From Cucumis sativus (lineage: Eukaryota; Streptophyta; Magnoliopsida; Cucurbitales; Cucurbitaceae), in the NCBI RefSeq assembly GCF_000004075.3, contig NC_026658.2:7750001-7814000 (forward strand): a stretch of DNA of 64,000 bases, in the 5' to 3' direction. The number at the start of each line of letters is the position of its first letter. Position 1 is the stretch's first letter. The position numbers and the translations under genes are program-made. Shown piece after piece: positions 23,498-36,717 of this stretch. The notes under the pieces are model-generated. The model saw only the letters and a program-made list of their open reading frames with translations, was not told the origin of the DNA and made no database searches.

Positions 23498-25340
23498 TGT
23501 TGGGTTTTATCTCTTAAGACTCTTAGATAGTAAATATAATTCATTGGCCGTTATTTATTTATAAAATGTTATCATTATTATTTTCAATAAGCGTTATTGT
23601 TTATATTATTAGTTTTTTCTTAATAACCTAAATTCAATAAACTAACATCCTAAGTTGTTTGATGAGTTTTGAATAGTATGTAGAGACATACAAGGATCAA
23701 TGTTCGAGATCAGCTTAAATGGTATATAGTACAAGGATAATGCCGAATACCTTATCTTGGTAACACTATGGATACGACTCACTTTGTATTTGATACAAAC
23801 ACAATGATCAAACACGTTCGTGTAAGTAACATGCGAGTGAGAGTATCCTATGCAGTGAGTTTGCATAAGACTGGACCACAGAATAATAACCACTAGATGC
23901 AACTCTATTAACTAGTTGAGTTTTCATTTCATTAGGATGACCTAGGTAACTTAGTCTTAATGCTGAGTATATTATGAACTCCTGTTCACGAGGGATACTC
24001 CTGTTCGCGAGGGATTGTTCTTTGATTTGTACGGGTGAGAGTGACCAGATTACCAATTTAATATGTTTATCATTTTGGAGACAAGACCGAGTGGAGAGCT
24101 GGAATAATCACACAAGATAGAATTCACTCATTCTCAACTTTAGGGTAAATAGATGGATGTTCCGTTAAATGATGTCGGACTTGAACAAAGGGTCCTACCC
24201 TCTCTATGGCATGAGAAGAGTTTCTATTTATTGGTTGGACCATAAACATGTTATTCATTAGAGGAGCACTAGTATTTAAGGACTAGAAGTATCCCATGGG
24301 TAAAAGTAAAACAGTAATTTGACCTAGCTGGTGTTACGAACACTGGTGAAAGACTAACTTACTATTATTGGTCTATCTGTGAACACAAAAATATATCTAC
24401 AGTGAGAAGAGTCTAACTATGAGTCTTTAGTGGAGTGTACACACAGTTAACAAATATCGATTAATGTGGTTAATGAGTTTAGCCAAATGATTTCATATTA
24501 TTGTAGCTTCTGATCTGTAGGTTTATTAGGTCTCATTCTTAGCTCGTAAAAGGTAATGAGATTTATTATATTGCTTGTAATTTAAAAGGTTTAACTTTAC
24601 TTTGGAAATTAGTATAAGATATGATGATACTTTATAATATAAAGTTTAGATTTTAATTAAACTTTATTATATAAATTTAATTTTGGATATATTGAAAATT
24701 AATTTATGAGAAATAAAATATTTGAATGAGTTCAAATACTAATACAATGTGAATTGGATTCATATTAAAACTATAGATTAAAATTTAATGTGTATATGAT
24801 ACACAAAAATTTATTTTCGAATGTGATTCAAATTTGAATTAAATTAAATATAAGATATTTAATTTAGCAATTAATTAAGTGGAGAATTAATTAAAAGTTA
24901 AGTTTAATTTTATTTATTTTAATTTGATTAAATTAATTAAATTAATATGAGATATGTGAGAGATATTCATTAAATATGATTTAAATGAAATATGATTTAA
25001 TTAATAATTAATTAATTAATTTAATATTTTTTAAATTAATAGGATACTGAATAAGAGGGAGTTATAAAATATGCAGAAGAAAATAGGTTTTTTAGTGTAA
25101 ATATGAGCTTTTGTCTCTCTACGAATTCTCTCAAAGGTTCTCTCAAAAGTTTAATTTTTCCATCCCAATTAGTTCCCACAAACTAATCTTATCCCAGAAA
25201 ATATGGAGATAGTAGTGGTGCCCTAAGTTTGATGTTTGGCAGATTCAGAGTCAATGACGATATAAGTACTCTTTTTCAGCAATTCTCTATAATTTTATTA
25301 TCATGTTTAGCGTTTAGAATTTTGTTTCTAAATATTGCAA
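23498..25340 (+). mobile_element. Solo or truncated LTR of the long-LTR copia family
   Basis: Starts with TGTTGGGTTTTATCTC, comparable to TGTTGGGATTTATGTCC at 34185. It then follows the 34.2-36.0 kb LTR in order: AATATAATTCATTGGCC, ACATCCTAAGTTGTTT, TATGTAGAGACATACA, CTTATCTTGGTAACA, the GACTTGAACAAAGG block, GTTACGAACACT, AAATATATCTACAGTGAG and CCCACAAACTAATCTTATCCC near 25170. The right end is not sharp. No internal coding region or second LTR is adjacent, so a solo LTR or a truncated one is likely. Confidence 0.8.
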
Positions 25341-27555
25341 CGTAACGATATTTTTAAGTTCTCAATTAAATTGATCTAAGGTTTCTATAAAATATTTTGG
25401 TGTGAATGACTTTAATTTTTTCAGGTACATGAAAAACATCCAAAGTTCCTTAATAACTCCCACGTAAGGGCTAAACATCCTAAGGTCCTTCCATTTTAAG
25501 TTCTCGAAGGTTTGCTTCAACAGGCTATCATTCGGAAAGACATGTAATGCCCCCAAAATTTGGATAATTTTTAATTTAACCATCATAATTTTATTTAATT
25601 ATTTTTGAGTTTATTGGATGTTATTTTGAGTTATTTAAACCGGAATTGTTTGGTTTTGTTCAAATTAGAATTAAATAAGTATTTGTTTAAGTGAATATTT
25701 AATTAATTAGTAGATCTACGTGTTGGTAGAATTATGGTTAATTATTATATTCCATGAATTAAATTTCTCTAGAAATCGGATGTGAACAATGTATTTTAAA
25801 CACTTTTGTTTATCAAAAGAGTTTAAATAAAATTGGGTTTTTTGAAAATATATTTTGCCAAAGTCAATCCACACGAGTCTTTACTTTCTTTTGTTGAACT
25901 CAAAAGAAGGTGTACAACAGTCTATTGAAGTCAATTTTCGACCAAACCGCCATCGAATCAACTATGTTGGATTAGTCAATGCTCAAAACGACATCGACTT
26001 TGAAAGTGCAAACCAATTTTTGGTAAAGTTAATTAGTTTATTGGTTTGAATCGGTTTAAGCCATTTAATTTGATTTATCGGTCTATCATTCTCACCACTA
26101 ACTTAAACCAAATAAAATGACAATAAGAGGGGGAAAAAAGTTTAATAAGTTGTAGGTTCATGGTAAAGAAATAGTAAAAACATTGGTTGGATGCATGTGA
26201 GAAGGTATGCAATTTCACCTATTCCACTATCATCCTAATATGGAAACTTCTGTTAGGTAAATAACAAACAATCCACATAATCACGCACACTCTCTCTCTG
26301 GAAACTTAATTGTAGTGAGGAAGTCAGTGGTTGAGTAGTGCAAAAGTTATGGTTTGGCCAAACTCAGTCCACAATAATTGCTACTACTATACAGTATACA
26401 CACCAATATTAATTTAACACTTGCCTTGTGAAAAGTGCATCCTTGGATCACCCAACCAACACATTTTTCTCCCCTTTATTTCTCTCTCCTTTGAATTATC
26501 ATTACATGCTTTCTCTTGGATCACTAAGCTCTTTGAAAATTGAATTGAATGCAAGGACTCTCTAGAAATATGGGTTAAATGGGGAATTGAAGTTGAAGTT
26601 GTATTATGGGGGTATTGAGTGTAAAGTGGGCAATGTTGACATTAATAATGTCATCCATTAAATATTCATATATGTGTGATATGATGCCAATGTGAGTTCA
26701 ACACAAAGTCAACATATTTTATTAGATGGTTTTAAGTTGGAATTTTGGAATTTTATCATCATGCCAAAAGTATTGAATAGCTGCCCACTTCATATTTCAT
26801 ATATATCTTTTTCTCACTTACCCCTCAAAAGAAGAAAAAAGAAAACTTGAAAGTGACTGAGTTCAACTTCCTCTCTTAGTGCTTTTTTATCTGTCTATTT
26901 GAAATTCTTGTCCTCTAATCTTGTACTTTACCAGTTAGATTGAAAATGTAATATCATTATTTCTTTCAAAATTTCGTATGCTTCAAGTTAGTTTATGCAA
27001 AAACTAGTAGTTGAAAATTCATAAAATTTTAATATTTTGGGTCAGTGGTTAGAATAAACAATTATGTTATCAACGTTTATCGTTATGTAGTTGGTGGTGT
27101 TAATCTAATGAAAACTAATTATGTTATCAACGTTTATCGTTATGTAGTTGGTGGTGTTAATCTAATGAAAACTGTATTTCGACCAAAACAAATTTATATA
27201 TTACTGTAGTGTAGAACGTGGTTTATCAAATTGAATAAAAAAAAATTGAACTAAACATTTGTGTATGCAAGTTGAGGAGTTTGACATGAAAATACAACAA
27301 ATATGTCAAAAAATACTATAAATATGGGAAAGAAATATTAGTAATAACCATTTATTACTTGTTTAAGGAAAACCAAATAGATTTCTACATTGATATTTGG
27401 CCTCTACATTCCAATTGTCATCCCATCAATTTTGGTGTTGACATTGTTGAAGAAAGTAAAAGGTTTGGATTATCATCCAATTATTTCCCTCTGTTACAAC
27501 TTTTGATCATCTAAAAATTTGCATCAAGAGAAGAAGCTTTATGTTCTTAAATAAC
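25341..27555. other. Intergenic DNA with a possible gypsy-type LTR start
   Basis: No coding sequence is supported. At 25550 the sequence TGTAATGCCCCCAAAATTTGG resembles the TGTAA-ACCC-AAA starts of many plant Ty3-gypsy LTRs, but no end or target duplication was found. A perfect 57-bp tandem duplication lies at 27061-27173 and is listed separately. A TTTATT at about 27559-27565 (AATAAA on the minus strand) probably serves the gene to the right, whose 3' UTR would occupy roughly 27560-27686. Confidence 0.4.
27061..27173. repeat. Perfect 57-bp tandem duplication
   Basis: 27061-27117 is repeated at 27118-27173 with no mismatch until the last base (ACTA versus ACTG). The unit begins ATTATGTTATCAACG and includes TTGGTGGTGTTAATC. 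Identity indicates a very recent duplication. It lies about 500 bases beyond the stop codon of the rhamnosyltransferase-like gene. Confidence 0.95.
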
Positions 27556-27686
27556 TCATTTATTCATAATTCAAGTCAATGATAACCAAAAAGCCTCTCC
27601 TCTGCATCCTAAAACTACATGGATATCAGTTCTCTGCTGCCTTCTTCAATAATTATACAAGTAAAAAATCTCCTTTGATGACAATA

Positions 27687-29905
27687 TCATGAGCTTCTCA
27701 ATGGCCATTCCCATGCTCCCAAGCACTCATGCGGATTCGAGTAGAAGTAATCTTCTTCCTTAGGCCGATCTGGAATGACAACTCGTGTCTTTGAGCTCCC
27801 ATTTTGATCAGAGTGACCTTCCTTCATAGCTGAAGAAAACTCGTCCCACCCCAACAACCCGTTGCTATACTGATCTATTAAGCTAACTACCAACTTTCTG
27901 TCCAGAAGCACGGTTTTTTTGAATCCCAAGAATCTGAAAGATAAAAAAAAATATATTTTTGAACAAACATGAACCCTGAGATCATTCCATTCCAACTGAT
28001 TTAATTACATGAAATGCTTACAAACAAATTTACTAGATAGCAGTTGTTGCTTACCGACGATGTCCTTCCACAACTTTTGCCATGTTCCCATCATATGTAG
28101 GAATGTAAATATCACTCTCCAACGACACGAGGTAATCCAATGCAGCCATTTGTGATGAACGATTCTGAAAGAACCTCAAGTCCGATGGTTTCAGCAATGT
28201 CTCTTTTCTGACCTGTGTTTGTAGAAGATTGCATAAACTTTCAAGGGCCTACCCAATTTATGCAGAATTTACACAATTCAATTTCTATTCTCATCAACTA
28301 ACCAGATTAGGGAAAGCAGATGCCAGAGCTTCCATCCTTCTTTCTCCACCATATATTTCTCCAGAAGCAATGTATATTTGAACATTGTGATCGATCCCGA
28401 GTGCACTTAAAACTAGCGAAGTTTCTTCGGGAGTCAATGGACACAAACCTTCCTTCCTTTTCAGGTCAGAATCGATAACTTTCTCCTTCCACCACGGATA
28501 AGCATATCTAAACAATGATAATGCAGAAGTCGCCAAGAGAAAGTTATTTAGGGTACACAAAACAAAAGTCCATCCAAGTGAACAAAAGAGACAATACCTC
28601 ATTCTTGTGAGTTCATCGACTTCATCATTGGTGCAACCACGGGTGCAGCCAGAGAAGGCTAACATATCCATTTCATATCTAAGATGAAGAACCAAGAATG
28701 GGCCTTTATCTCTCAGCATTTGAACAACTTTTCTTCCCAGTTCCTCAATTTGAGAAGTAAATCTCAGGGCATTAAAATTTGCCCGACATCGTAACTTCTG
28801 AACCTCAATCGGCAGTCCGTTATTGGAAAGTCGAGTATCAGTTTTATTCAAATGTACAACTTTGTACTTTTGGACCAACGGAAGAATCTGCGGTTGTTCA
28901 AGACCAAAAGATCATTGATCAAGCAAAAGAAATTTAAACAGAAGAAACTCCAAGAATCTCTCGTGTCATGAACATGAATCCAACCTGGTTAAGGTAATAT
29001 GACATGTTTGACCAACTAATAGGTGATAGTGAGTAAATCATTCTCGACTCATATCTTCGTTCAAGCCTTGGCGGTAGCTTTCTCAATATTCGAACCTGAT
29101 CTCTCAATGACAATACGAAATGCTCTAAGTCGAAAATGTCTTCAAAGTCACTATCAAAACAAAGTAAACACATTAAAAAGCTATAGAATTAATCAAACTA
29201 AAGGGTAAATTTGAAATAAGAGATAGAGTGTAGTTTCCAAAAACACACCTGGGGTCAGCCCAAAAGGAAGTTTTATCCAAATTAGGAACAATAAGAGTTA
29301 GATTCAAGTATCTGGCAATGGCAACCATGTCACAGATCTACAAACGATGGCAAAGTTCTCACAAACAATCAGAAAACAGAGAATCAACAGTTCTTAGTGT
29401 CGATCATTTGGTATAAGAAAAAAACAAACTCACAGCTGCTCTCATTTGGTTGAGTCCTCCATTGCAAGAAACCATGAGATAGCCATTGCTTTTGTAAACC
29501 CCTGCGAAAAAGAGACACCAATTTTTTTTAAGGAACAGATCAAAAAGTGAAAAATGGGGAAGACATTAGAACTTGGAGCTTACTTTTTGGTGGAAGAAAA
29601 ACTTTGTAAGGAAGAGAAGAAGATGAAGACTGAAGAGGCATTGGAGAATCAAAATGGCAACAACGAGAAGGCCAAGTAACGAAGAGCTTTGGCCGCCATA
29701 GTTCCCCTAAAGCCATAAGCTGAACAAAACAAGTCCATAGCAGCACTGTTGTAATAGCCCTCGTCATCCATAGCTTCATTCTGGACCTCGAAACAGTAAT
29801 CGAGTTCTTAAACTTATCAACCTTCTCTTCATCAGAAAATCTAAACCCCATTTCCCAATCATGACTATAATGACTCTTGTGATCAGATTCCTTCATTTTA
29901 CACAT
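27687..29905 (-). CDS. Rhamnogalacturonan-I rhamnosyltransferase-like protein (RRT, GT106; formerly O-fucosyltransferase family)
   Basis: Eight exons: 29905-29584, 29501-29434, 29337-29249, 29150-28985, 28887-28598, 28507-28303, 28212-28055 and 27933-27687. All join in frame to 514 residues. The protein is a type II Golgi enzyme by its layout: short N-terminus (MCKMKE, as in Arabidopsis RRT1), one membrane segment at about residues 47-66, then a lumenal catalytic region. Landmarks are [41 protein letters not shown] (283-296), [45 protein letters not shown] and [13 protein letters not shown] [18 protein letters not shown] enzymes transfer rhamnose from UDP-rhamnose onto the RG-I pectin backbone. 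Closest known relatives are RRT1-4; which one is orthologous cannot be told here. The start is chosen by the conserved MCKM. Confidence 0.92.
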
Positions 29906-31160
29906 TGAGAATTACAAACCCAAACCACCCCACTTGTCAAAATAGCTTGAAATTACAAATGGAAAGTCGAAAAAGAATGACGACAATCAGTGAATCCCCA
30001 TTTTAAGTAGAAATAATTCCGTAGAAAATTGATTCCATCCTGAAATTGGGAAGGAACTCAGAAGTTAATTAACACAATGGACTGCATTTTTAGGGTCTGA
30101 ACGGTAGTAAGTTGTGGAATAGGACAAAAAAATGGAGGATTTGAAAGGAATTGGGATGCAAAAGAGAACGAAATGGGAAGTGAGATTGAGAATTCTTGAG
30201 AAAGAGAGAGTGGGAGAAGGGGAGAGTAGAAATAGAGAGAATGTGAGATAAAAAGCCATAAATCAAGGAGGAGGCGTTGATTTGAGAGAGAAAGAAGAGG
30301 TCATGGTCATGGATGAACTGAAGCTGTAAAGATTATCTACTTCAATGGATTTTTTTTGTCGCCATGGCATTGACAAGTGACAATCTTTTATCTTTTTCTT
30401 TTTCCTTTTGGAAGTATATACTTTGTTGCATTTTGAGTATAAACAATGTTGCAGCGGAAGTTCACTAGGCTTGATAGTCACTTTAAGGTGTGAGCTTAAA
30501 AATTAAGTTTATTTTCTTTGGATGATTTGTATTTTTTATAACCAAATTTAAGATATTTTCATTTTTAGTAGTTATGTTATGTAAGTTTACTTATCCAAAA
30601 AAATTATTTTTCTCATCTTTTTAGTAGATAGTCACTTTACTGATGATCCTCATCTTACAAGTATACATCTTACACACTAACCATCTAATCTAACACACTA
30701 ACCATCTAATCTAACACACTAACCTTAGATTTCATAACTCAACTCAACACCTCCATTTACTACTTCAAACAGTTTTCAAACTACTTTTGTTTTAGATATA
30801 TTTTGCTCAAAAATCCTATATTTGATAAATGATGAGAGGAACTATGAATTAAAATAGAAAGTGAACACAGTCAATCCCATCACCAAATTATGTGCAACAA
30901 CATTGCCATCTTAAAAGCTTGGATTAATCAAAATATATCAGCCTCTTTGGTCAAATACAAACATAAGTCTCACGTTTAAATTATTTACCATCTTACAAAT
31001 ACAAATACTAGAATTTTTTCTAATAACGATATTTTTTAAAATATATTGTAAAAAAAGGGTTAGCTGAGATATATTGTTGAAAGTAGAGTAGTGAAGTTGT
31101 GTACTTGTTACACACTCGACTTTGAAGTCATAGACCAGGTCCATGACTCGGCATTGAAGT
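29906..31160. other. Leader and upstream region of the RRT-like gene, then intergenic DNA
   Basis: Sense-strand C/T-rich sequence at 30150-30260 (GAGAGAG runs on the plus strand) probably belongs to the leader or core promoter of the minus-strand gene. From about 30500 to 31160 the DNA is AT-rich. A short triple repeat of ACACACTAACCATCTAATCTA lies at 30672-30725. No gene was recognised. Confidence 0.45.
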
Positions 31161-31789
31161 TAGGGGGGTAAGAATACAGGTTGAATCCGAATAACCCGAA
31201 TTACCCAACCCATATTATAAGGGTTGAATTAAAAAAAATTGATTCTTTCGAATTGGATTGGGTCTCGGGTTGGAGGGTTGAGAAATTTGGTTCAATCCAA
31301 TCTAACGTGAATTAATATAATATATATAAATAATAATAATATATTATTTAATAAAAAACAATTAGGTTTCTTAGTTTTTTAGGTTTAGATTGTGGTTTAT
31401 CTTGAACTTTATTATTCATTTATTATTAAAAATGAACTTCATGAACATTTATGGATAATTTTTGGATTTATGTATTTTAAGAACTTTGAATTTATTTGTG
31501 TTTGTAATTTTGAATTTAGTTGTGTTTGTAACTTTGAATTTATTATATGAAATTTTGAATTATGTATGTTTAAAATTTAAATGTAACAAACCTATACAAC
31601 CCATATTAAATGTAACTAGAAACGAAAAAAAAAAAACATATACAACCCGACAACCCAACCCATATTTTACGGGTTGGGTTGGATTGAGTTGAAAACTAAA
31701 TTCGGGGTTATTCAGATTGTCAACCCAAATAACCCAAAAATATAGGTTGAGTTGAGAATGTCTCCCAACCCAACTCGATTTCACCCCGA
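31161..31789. mobile_element. hAT-like MITE with AACCC-rich ends
   Basis: The left end reads TAGGGGGGTAAGAATACAGG; the right end, reverse complemented, reads TCGGGGTGAAATCGAGTTGG. Both sides then carry many AACCCAACC / GGTTGGGTT motifs in opposite orientation, around an AT-rich core with no domain. TAGGGGTG-type ends and GGTTGGGTT subterminal repeats are common in plant hAT-derived MITEs. No 8-bp target duplication was found: the right flank is copia LTR while the left flank is not, so the left border may be rearranged. Confidence 0.6.
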
Positions 31790-32665
31790 TTATTTACTAC
31801 TTCCTTTTCTACTTCAAGAAGGAGAGAAAGTTATAAATATATAGAAGAAAACAGTTTCCTTTAATCAATTAATCAAGAAGAAAAAGCCAATGTTTTTCCT
31901 CCCTACAAAAAGAAAATAGTTTCTCTTTAAACATTTTTTTCATCTCAATTGGTTCTCACAAACCAATCTCATCCCAAAGAATATGAAGGTCTCCTACGGG
32001 CGGTATCCTAATTTGGAGATTTACTTTATAGATTCAGGGACCTAAACAAGTATGTTTTTCTTTTTCAAATCAATAATTAGAAAGCATGCTTAGCCTTTAA
32101 GTCTTAATAAGAAAACTAGTTTCTTAATTATTTTTGTCAATGTGCTGGTATTTTGGGATTCCCAAATTTATTTAAGGAGTGATTTTGTAAAATCTTCCAC
32201 TACCATGGGCTTTTATCCTTTCGATTGGTATTAGAGTCATCTCAAATTTTAATTGGAAATTATAAATTTTGCATTGGTTTTTTTGTGGAATTTTTTGCAT
32301 TATGAATGTAGCTTGCAATTGAATGTGTTCTGTAAAATTTGGCCATAAATTTACAATTTTTTTTATATAATCATGTCAAGTCCCCTGCATTTTTTTGGCA
32401 ATTTTAATTGTAAATCTTGTAAATTAGAATCCAATTTTAGATTCATGGCATTATTCTTAGAAAAATGGTACCAAATTCGTGCAAAACGGACCACTAAAAG
32501 GCTTCAATGGGAGGATTTACTAATAGCACAAAAAACGAGATGAAAAAAATTTGCGCGTTGAAGATAGGGCTGATGTCGCATGACGTCAACGTGATGTCAG
32601 CACCAGAGGAGAAACGCAACTTGGAGGCTCGATTAGTGACTCGAGTGCAGTCGGCTTGGTTGACT

Positions 32666-32960
32666 CGTGTAAGACCCAAACTTTAGGTAGTGTACATTTT
32701 TCAAAGAGTTTAAAGAGGTTAGAAAGAAGGGAAAATTTTGGTTAAGTATAGAAAAATAGCGCCTTAGGCTTTTTGACAATTTAAGGTTGGCAAGAAAGAA
32801 GAATCATGGAGGTTAGGCATTCTAGCTAACTTTAGAAAGGAGTTTCTCACAACTCACTTGGGCATTTGCACTCAATTTGGTTTGAAATTTCAGAAATTGA
32901 GTCTAGTTTATTTAATGAGGCATAAGTTTGAAGCTTTGGAAAATTTCAAGAAGTATAAGG
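32666..32960 (+). other. Possible nested gypsy LTR fragment inside the copia element
   Basis: TGTAAGACCCAAACTTTAGG at 32666 resembles the start of plant Ty3-gypsy LTRs and interrupts the order expected for copia (leader to gag). The next 300 bases do not read as gag or integrase. No end, target duplication or second copy was found, so the assignment is weak. Confidence 0.3.
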
Positions 32961-33029
32961 CTAAAGTTGAAAAATCTATTAAGTAAAAAGATTTAAATAC
33001 TTCGATCTAATGAGGTGGAGAGTAAAATA

Positions 33030-34012
33030 GATTTGAGATTCCAGGACTATATCTTTCTCATTGGAAATGATGTAGGATACCTAACTGACGTTAAAACTTG
33101 ACTTGCATCCCAATTCCAAATAAAAGATTTGGAAGAGGCAAAATATGTTATTGGGATCCAAATCATAAGGGATCATAACAGCAGAACGTTAGCACTGTCT
33201 CAAGTAACCTATATTGACAAAATGTTGGTTTGATATTCGATGCAGAACTCTAAGAATGATTTATTATCTTTCAGGCACATGGTTCGCTTGTCTAAGGAAT
33301 AGTGTTCTAAGACACCTCAAGAAGTTGAGGATGAGATGTATTCCTTATGCCTCAGCTGTGGGTAGCTTAATGTATGTTATGTTCTGCACTAGGCAAGACA
33401 TTTGTTATGCAGTAGGAATAGTCAGTAGATATCAGTTCAACCCAGGGATAGACCACTGGACGATGGTTAAAATTATTCTCAAGTATCTTAGGAGAACGAG
33501 AGACTACATGCTTGTATATGAAGCTAAGGATTTGATCCTTATAGGATACATTGACTCTTATTTCCAAACTGATAAGGATTCTAGAAAATCCATGTCGGGA
33601 TAAGTGTTCACCCTAAATAGGGGAGCTATGGTATGGTGTAGCATCAAGCAAGGATGCATTGTAGACTCTACTATGGAGGTTAAGTACGTCGCTGCTTGTG
33701 AAGTAGCAAAAGAAGCAGTTTGGCTCTGAAAGTTTTTGCATGATTTGGAAGTTGTTCCAAAAATGAACATGTCCATCACTTTATATAGTGATAACAGTGG
33801 GGCGGTAGCCAATTCTAAGGAGCTTTGAAGCCACAAACGAGGAAAAAAAAAAAAGGAAGTATCATATGATACAGGAGATTGTGCAATGAGGTGATGTGAT
33901 CGTCACAAAGATCACTTCAGAGCACAACATTGCTGATCCATTTACAAAGATTCTCACTGCTAAAGTGTTTGAGGGTCATCTAGAAAGTCTAGGTCTACAA
34001 GATATACATTAG
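33030..34012 (+). pseudogene. Copia pol remnant: end of reverse transcriptase and RNase H
   Basis: Frames must be changed and stops passed. In order one reads DYIFLIGNDVGYLTDVKT (with a stop in place of Trp), QFQIKDLEEAKYVIGIQI, TLALSQVTYIDKMLV, then IPYASAVGSLMYVMFCTRQD, GIVSRYQFNPGIDHWTMVK, ILKYLRRTRDYMLVY, then a KYVAACE-AKEAVW tract and ADPFTKILTAKVFEGHLESL before a TAG at 34010-34012. These are the end of the RT and the RNase H domain of Ty1-copia. Several in-frame stops show it is dead. Confidence 0.85.
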
Positions 34013-34184
34013 GTAATCTAGGACAAGTGAGAGATGTTTAATGGGTATGAGGATGCCACAATTTATGTATTTGTATATATACGTTTTATACAACATACTT
34101 GTACATTTTACCATTTCCAATTTTTTAGGATTATTTTATTACTTACATTACATACTGACTAGAGTTTTAGTCCAAGTGGGAGTT

Positions 34185-36115
34185 TGTTGGGATTTATGTC
34201 CTAAAACTTGGATTGTAAATATAATTCATTGACCATTGTTAATAAAATGTTATTATTGTAATAATTGTTATTGATTATATTATTAGTTTTGTCTTAATAA
34301 CCAAAATCCAATAAATTAACATCCTAAGTTGTTTAATGAGTCTTCAATAATATGTAGAGACATACATGAATCAATGTTCGAGATCAACTTAAAGAGTTTA
34401 TAGTATAGGGGTAAAGTTAGGTACCTTATCTTGGTAACATCATGAATACAACTCACTTTGTATTTGATAAAACGCAATGATCCAACGCGTTCATGTAGTT
34501 GACATGCAAGAGAGGGTATCCTATGCAACAAGTCTGTATAAGATCAGACTGAAAAATAGTAACCACTAGATGTAACTACATTAACTAGTTAGGTTTCTAT
34601 TTCATTAGGATGAACTAGGTAACTTAGTCTTAATCCTAAGTGTATTTTGAACTTCTGTTCGCGAGAGATTATCTTTTGATTTGTATGGGTGAGAATGGTA
34701 AGATCATCGACTCAATAAGCTTATCATTTTGGGGACAAGATCGAGTGTGGAGCTGGAAACATAATTACATAAGATGAAATTCACTTATTTTCTACTTTAG
34801 GTAAGTAAATGAGTGTTCTCTTAAATAATGTCTCCAGGACTTGAACAAAGAACCATACCCTCTCTATGGCACGAGAGGGGTTTCTGTTTATTGGTAGGAC
34901 CATAAACATGTTGTTCATTAGAGGAGCACAATATTTAAGGATTAGAGACCTATGGGTAAAATGTAATTTGACGTAGCTGGTGTTACGAATACTATTGAAG
35001 GACTAACTTTCTATTATTGGTTTATATTTGTGGACACAAAAATATATCTACAGTGAGAAAAGTTCAGCTGTGAGTTTTTAATGAAGTGCACACGTAGTCA
35101 ACATATATTGATTAATGTGGTTAATGAGTTTAGCCAATTAATCTCAGATCGTTGTAACTTCTGATATGTAGGTTCATTGGGTCCCCTTTCTAACTCATAA
35201 ATGGTAATAAGATCTACTTATATTGGTTGTAATTTGAAATGTTCAAATTTACTTTGAAAATTAGTCTAATGTATGGTAATACATTATAATATAAAGTTTA
35301 TCAAATTGTATTATATAAATTTAATTTTGGATATGTTTCAAAATTAATTTATGAGAGATAAAATATTTGAATGAATTGGATTCATATTAGAATTATTGGT
35401 TAGGAGAGAAACTTATATTTGAATATGATTCGAATTTAATTTAAGTTAATTAATAAGATATTTAATTTATCTATTAATTAATTAATAGTTTTAATTTTAT
35501 TTTATTTAAATATGATTTAATTAAATTACTATAAAACTATAAGATGTTTGAGAGATATTCATTAAATAAGATTTAAACGAAATATTAATTAAATATGATG
35601 TGATTAATTACTATCTAATTGATTAATGGTTAATTAATTAGTAAATTTGAAATTTCTATTTAATGTCTTTTAAATTATAGAATCTCATAATTCTTTCATA
35701 CTCTTTTTTCTACTCCAAAAAAGAAAGAAAACTATAAGTATATAGAAGAAAATAATTTTCTTCAATAAATTAATAAAAAAAACCAATATTTTTGTTCTTT
35801 GCAAAAAAAAAAAGTTTTTCTCTATACATTTTTCTCCTCCCACTTGGTTCCCACAAACCAATCTCATCCCAAATGATAGGAAGGTATCGACCAGTGGTAT
35901 CCCAATTTGGAGATTTTATTTTTAGTTCAAAGACATAAACAATTAAGTTTTTCTTTCTCTAATATATAATTAGAAAGCATGCTTGCTCTTTAAGTCTTAA
36001 TAAGAAAACTAGTTTCTTAATTATTTTTGACAATGTACTGTATTTTGGAATTTTCAAATTAATTTAAAGAATGATTATGTAAAATCTTCCGCTGCCATTG
36101 ACTTTTATCCCTTCA
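34185..36115 (+). repeat. Complete 3' LTR, about 1.9 kb, of the copia element
   Basis: Begins TGTTGGGATTTATGTCC directly after the purine-rich AAGTGGGAGTT and ends at CCCTTCA before GATGAATATTC. This fits the canonical TG...CA LTR ends. At 1.93 kb it is unusually long for a copia LTR. It is the most complete of the family copies in the window. A 5-bp target duplication cannot be checked because the outer part of the 5' LTR is missing. Confidence 0.8.
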
Positions 36116-36717
36116 GATGAATATTCATGTTTGTCTCATTCTTACAAATTAAACATCAATAACAAACATTAATTATAAATTATAACAAAGGTTTCCTCCT
36201 CTTATATACACATAGAGAAATTTAGTTATACATTTATCAATTATACTAAAGAAACCAAAAAAGATTTAAAATAGATAGACATCCAATCCAAATGTGAAGT
36301 GAAATATTATCCATATTTTTCGTCACAAAACAGAAATATAACTCTACTAAAAGATTCCTATATGGAAAACAAATTCCTATCATACCCATTTCTCACCAAC
36401 CACAAAACTGAACACATTATGAATATTCAAAACTCAATAATCTCAACAAAATCTCATCTCCAAAAACAACTCCAAACATAGCATCTCTCTCACTCTTTGT
36501 TTTTTTTTTTAAATGGCTTCTAATTCATAAATAAAATTGCCAAGAAAATCTCATTTAACCCCAAATCCAAATCTCACTAGGATAATCCCAACACAAACCA
36601 CTTTTCGAGCTACTCTCACTATTCTAACCGCTCTTCTTTTAGTCACTACCGTTTATTTGGCACAAAACAGAGTACAAGTTTTGGATAATAGCTATGAAAC
36701 TTGAACATAAACTAAAA
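36116..36717. other. AT-rich intergenic DNA
   Basis: Nothing coding or repetitive was recognised between the copia 3' LTR and the polypurine tract. Confidence 0.5.

Larger units (their letters stand above)
31797..36115 (+). mobile_element. Degraded copia retrotransposon of the long-LTR family
   Basis: A 5' LTR remnant (31797 to about 32222, only its last 430 bases) is followed by TTGGTATTAGAGTC, a primer-binding-type site. A leader, pol fragments (33030-34012), the polypurine-like AAGTGGGAGTTTG and a complete 3' LTR (34185-36115) follow. The two LTR copies match from AGAAAGAAAACTATAA through AGAAAGCATGCTT-GC, TTTAAGTCTTAATAAGAAAA and AAAATCTTCC-CT-CCAT. Gag, protease and integrase are missing. 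The 5' LTR appears truncated next to the MITE at 31161-31789. Confidence 0.85.
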
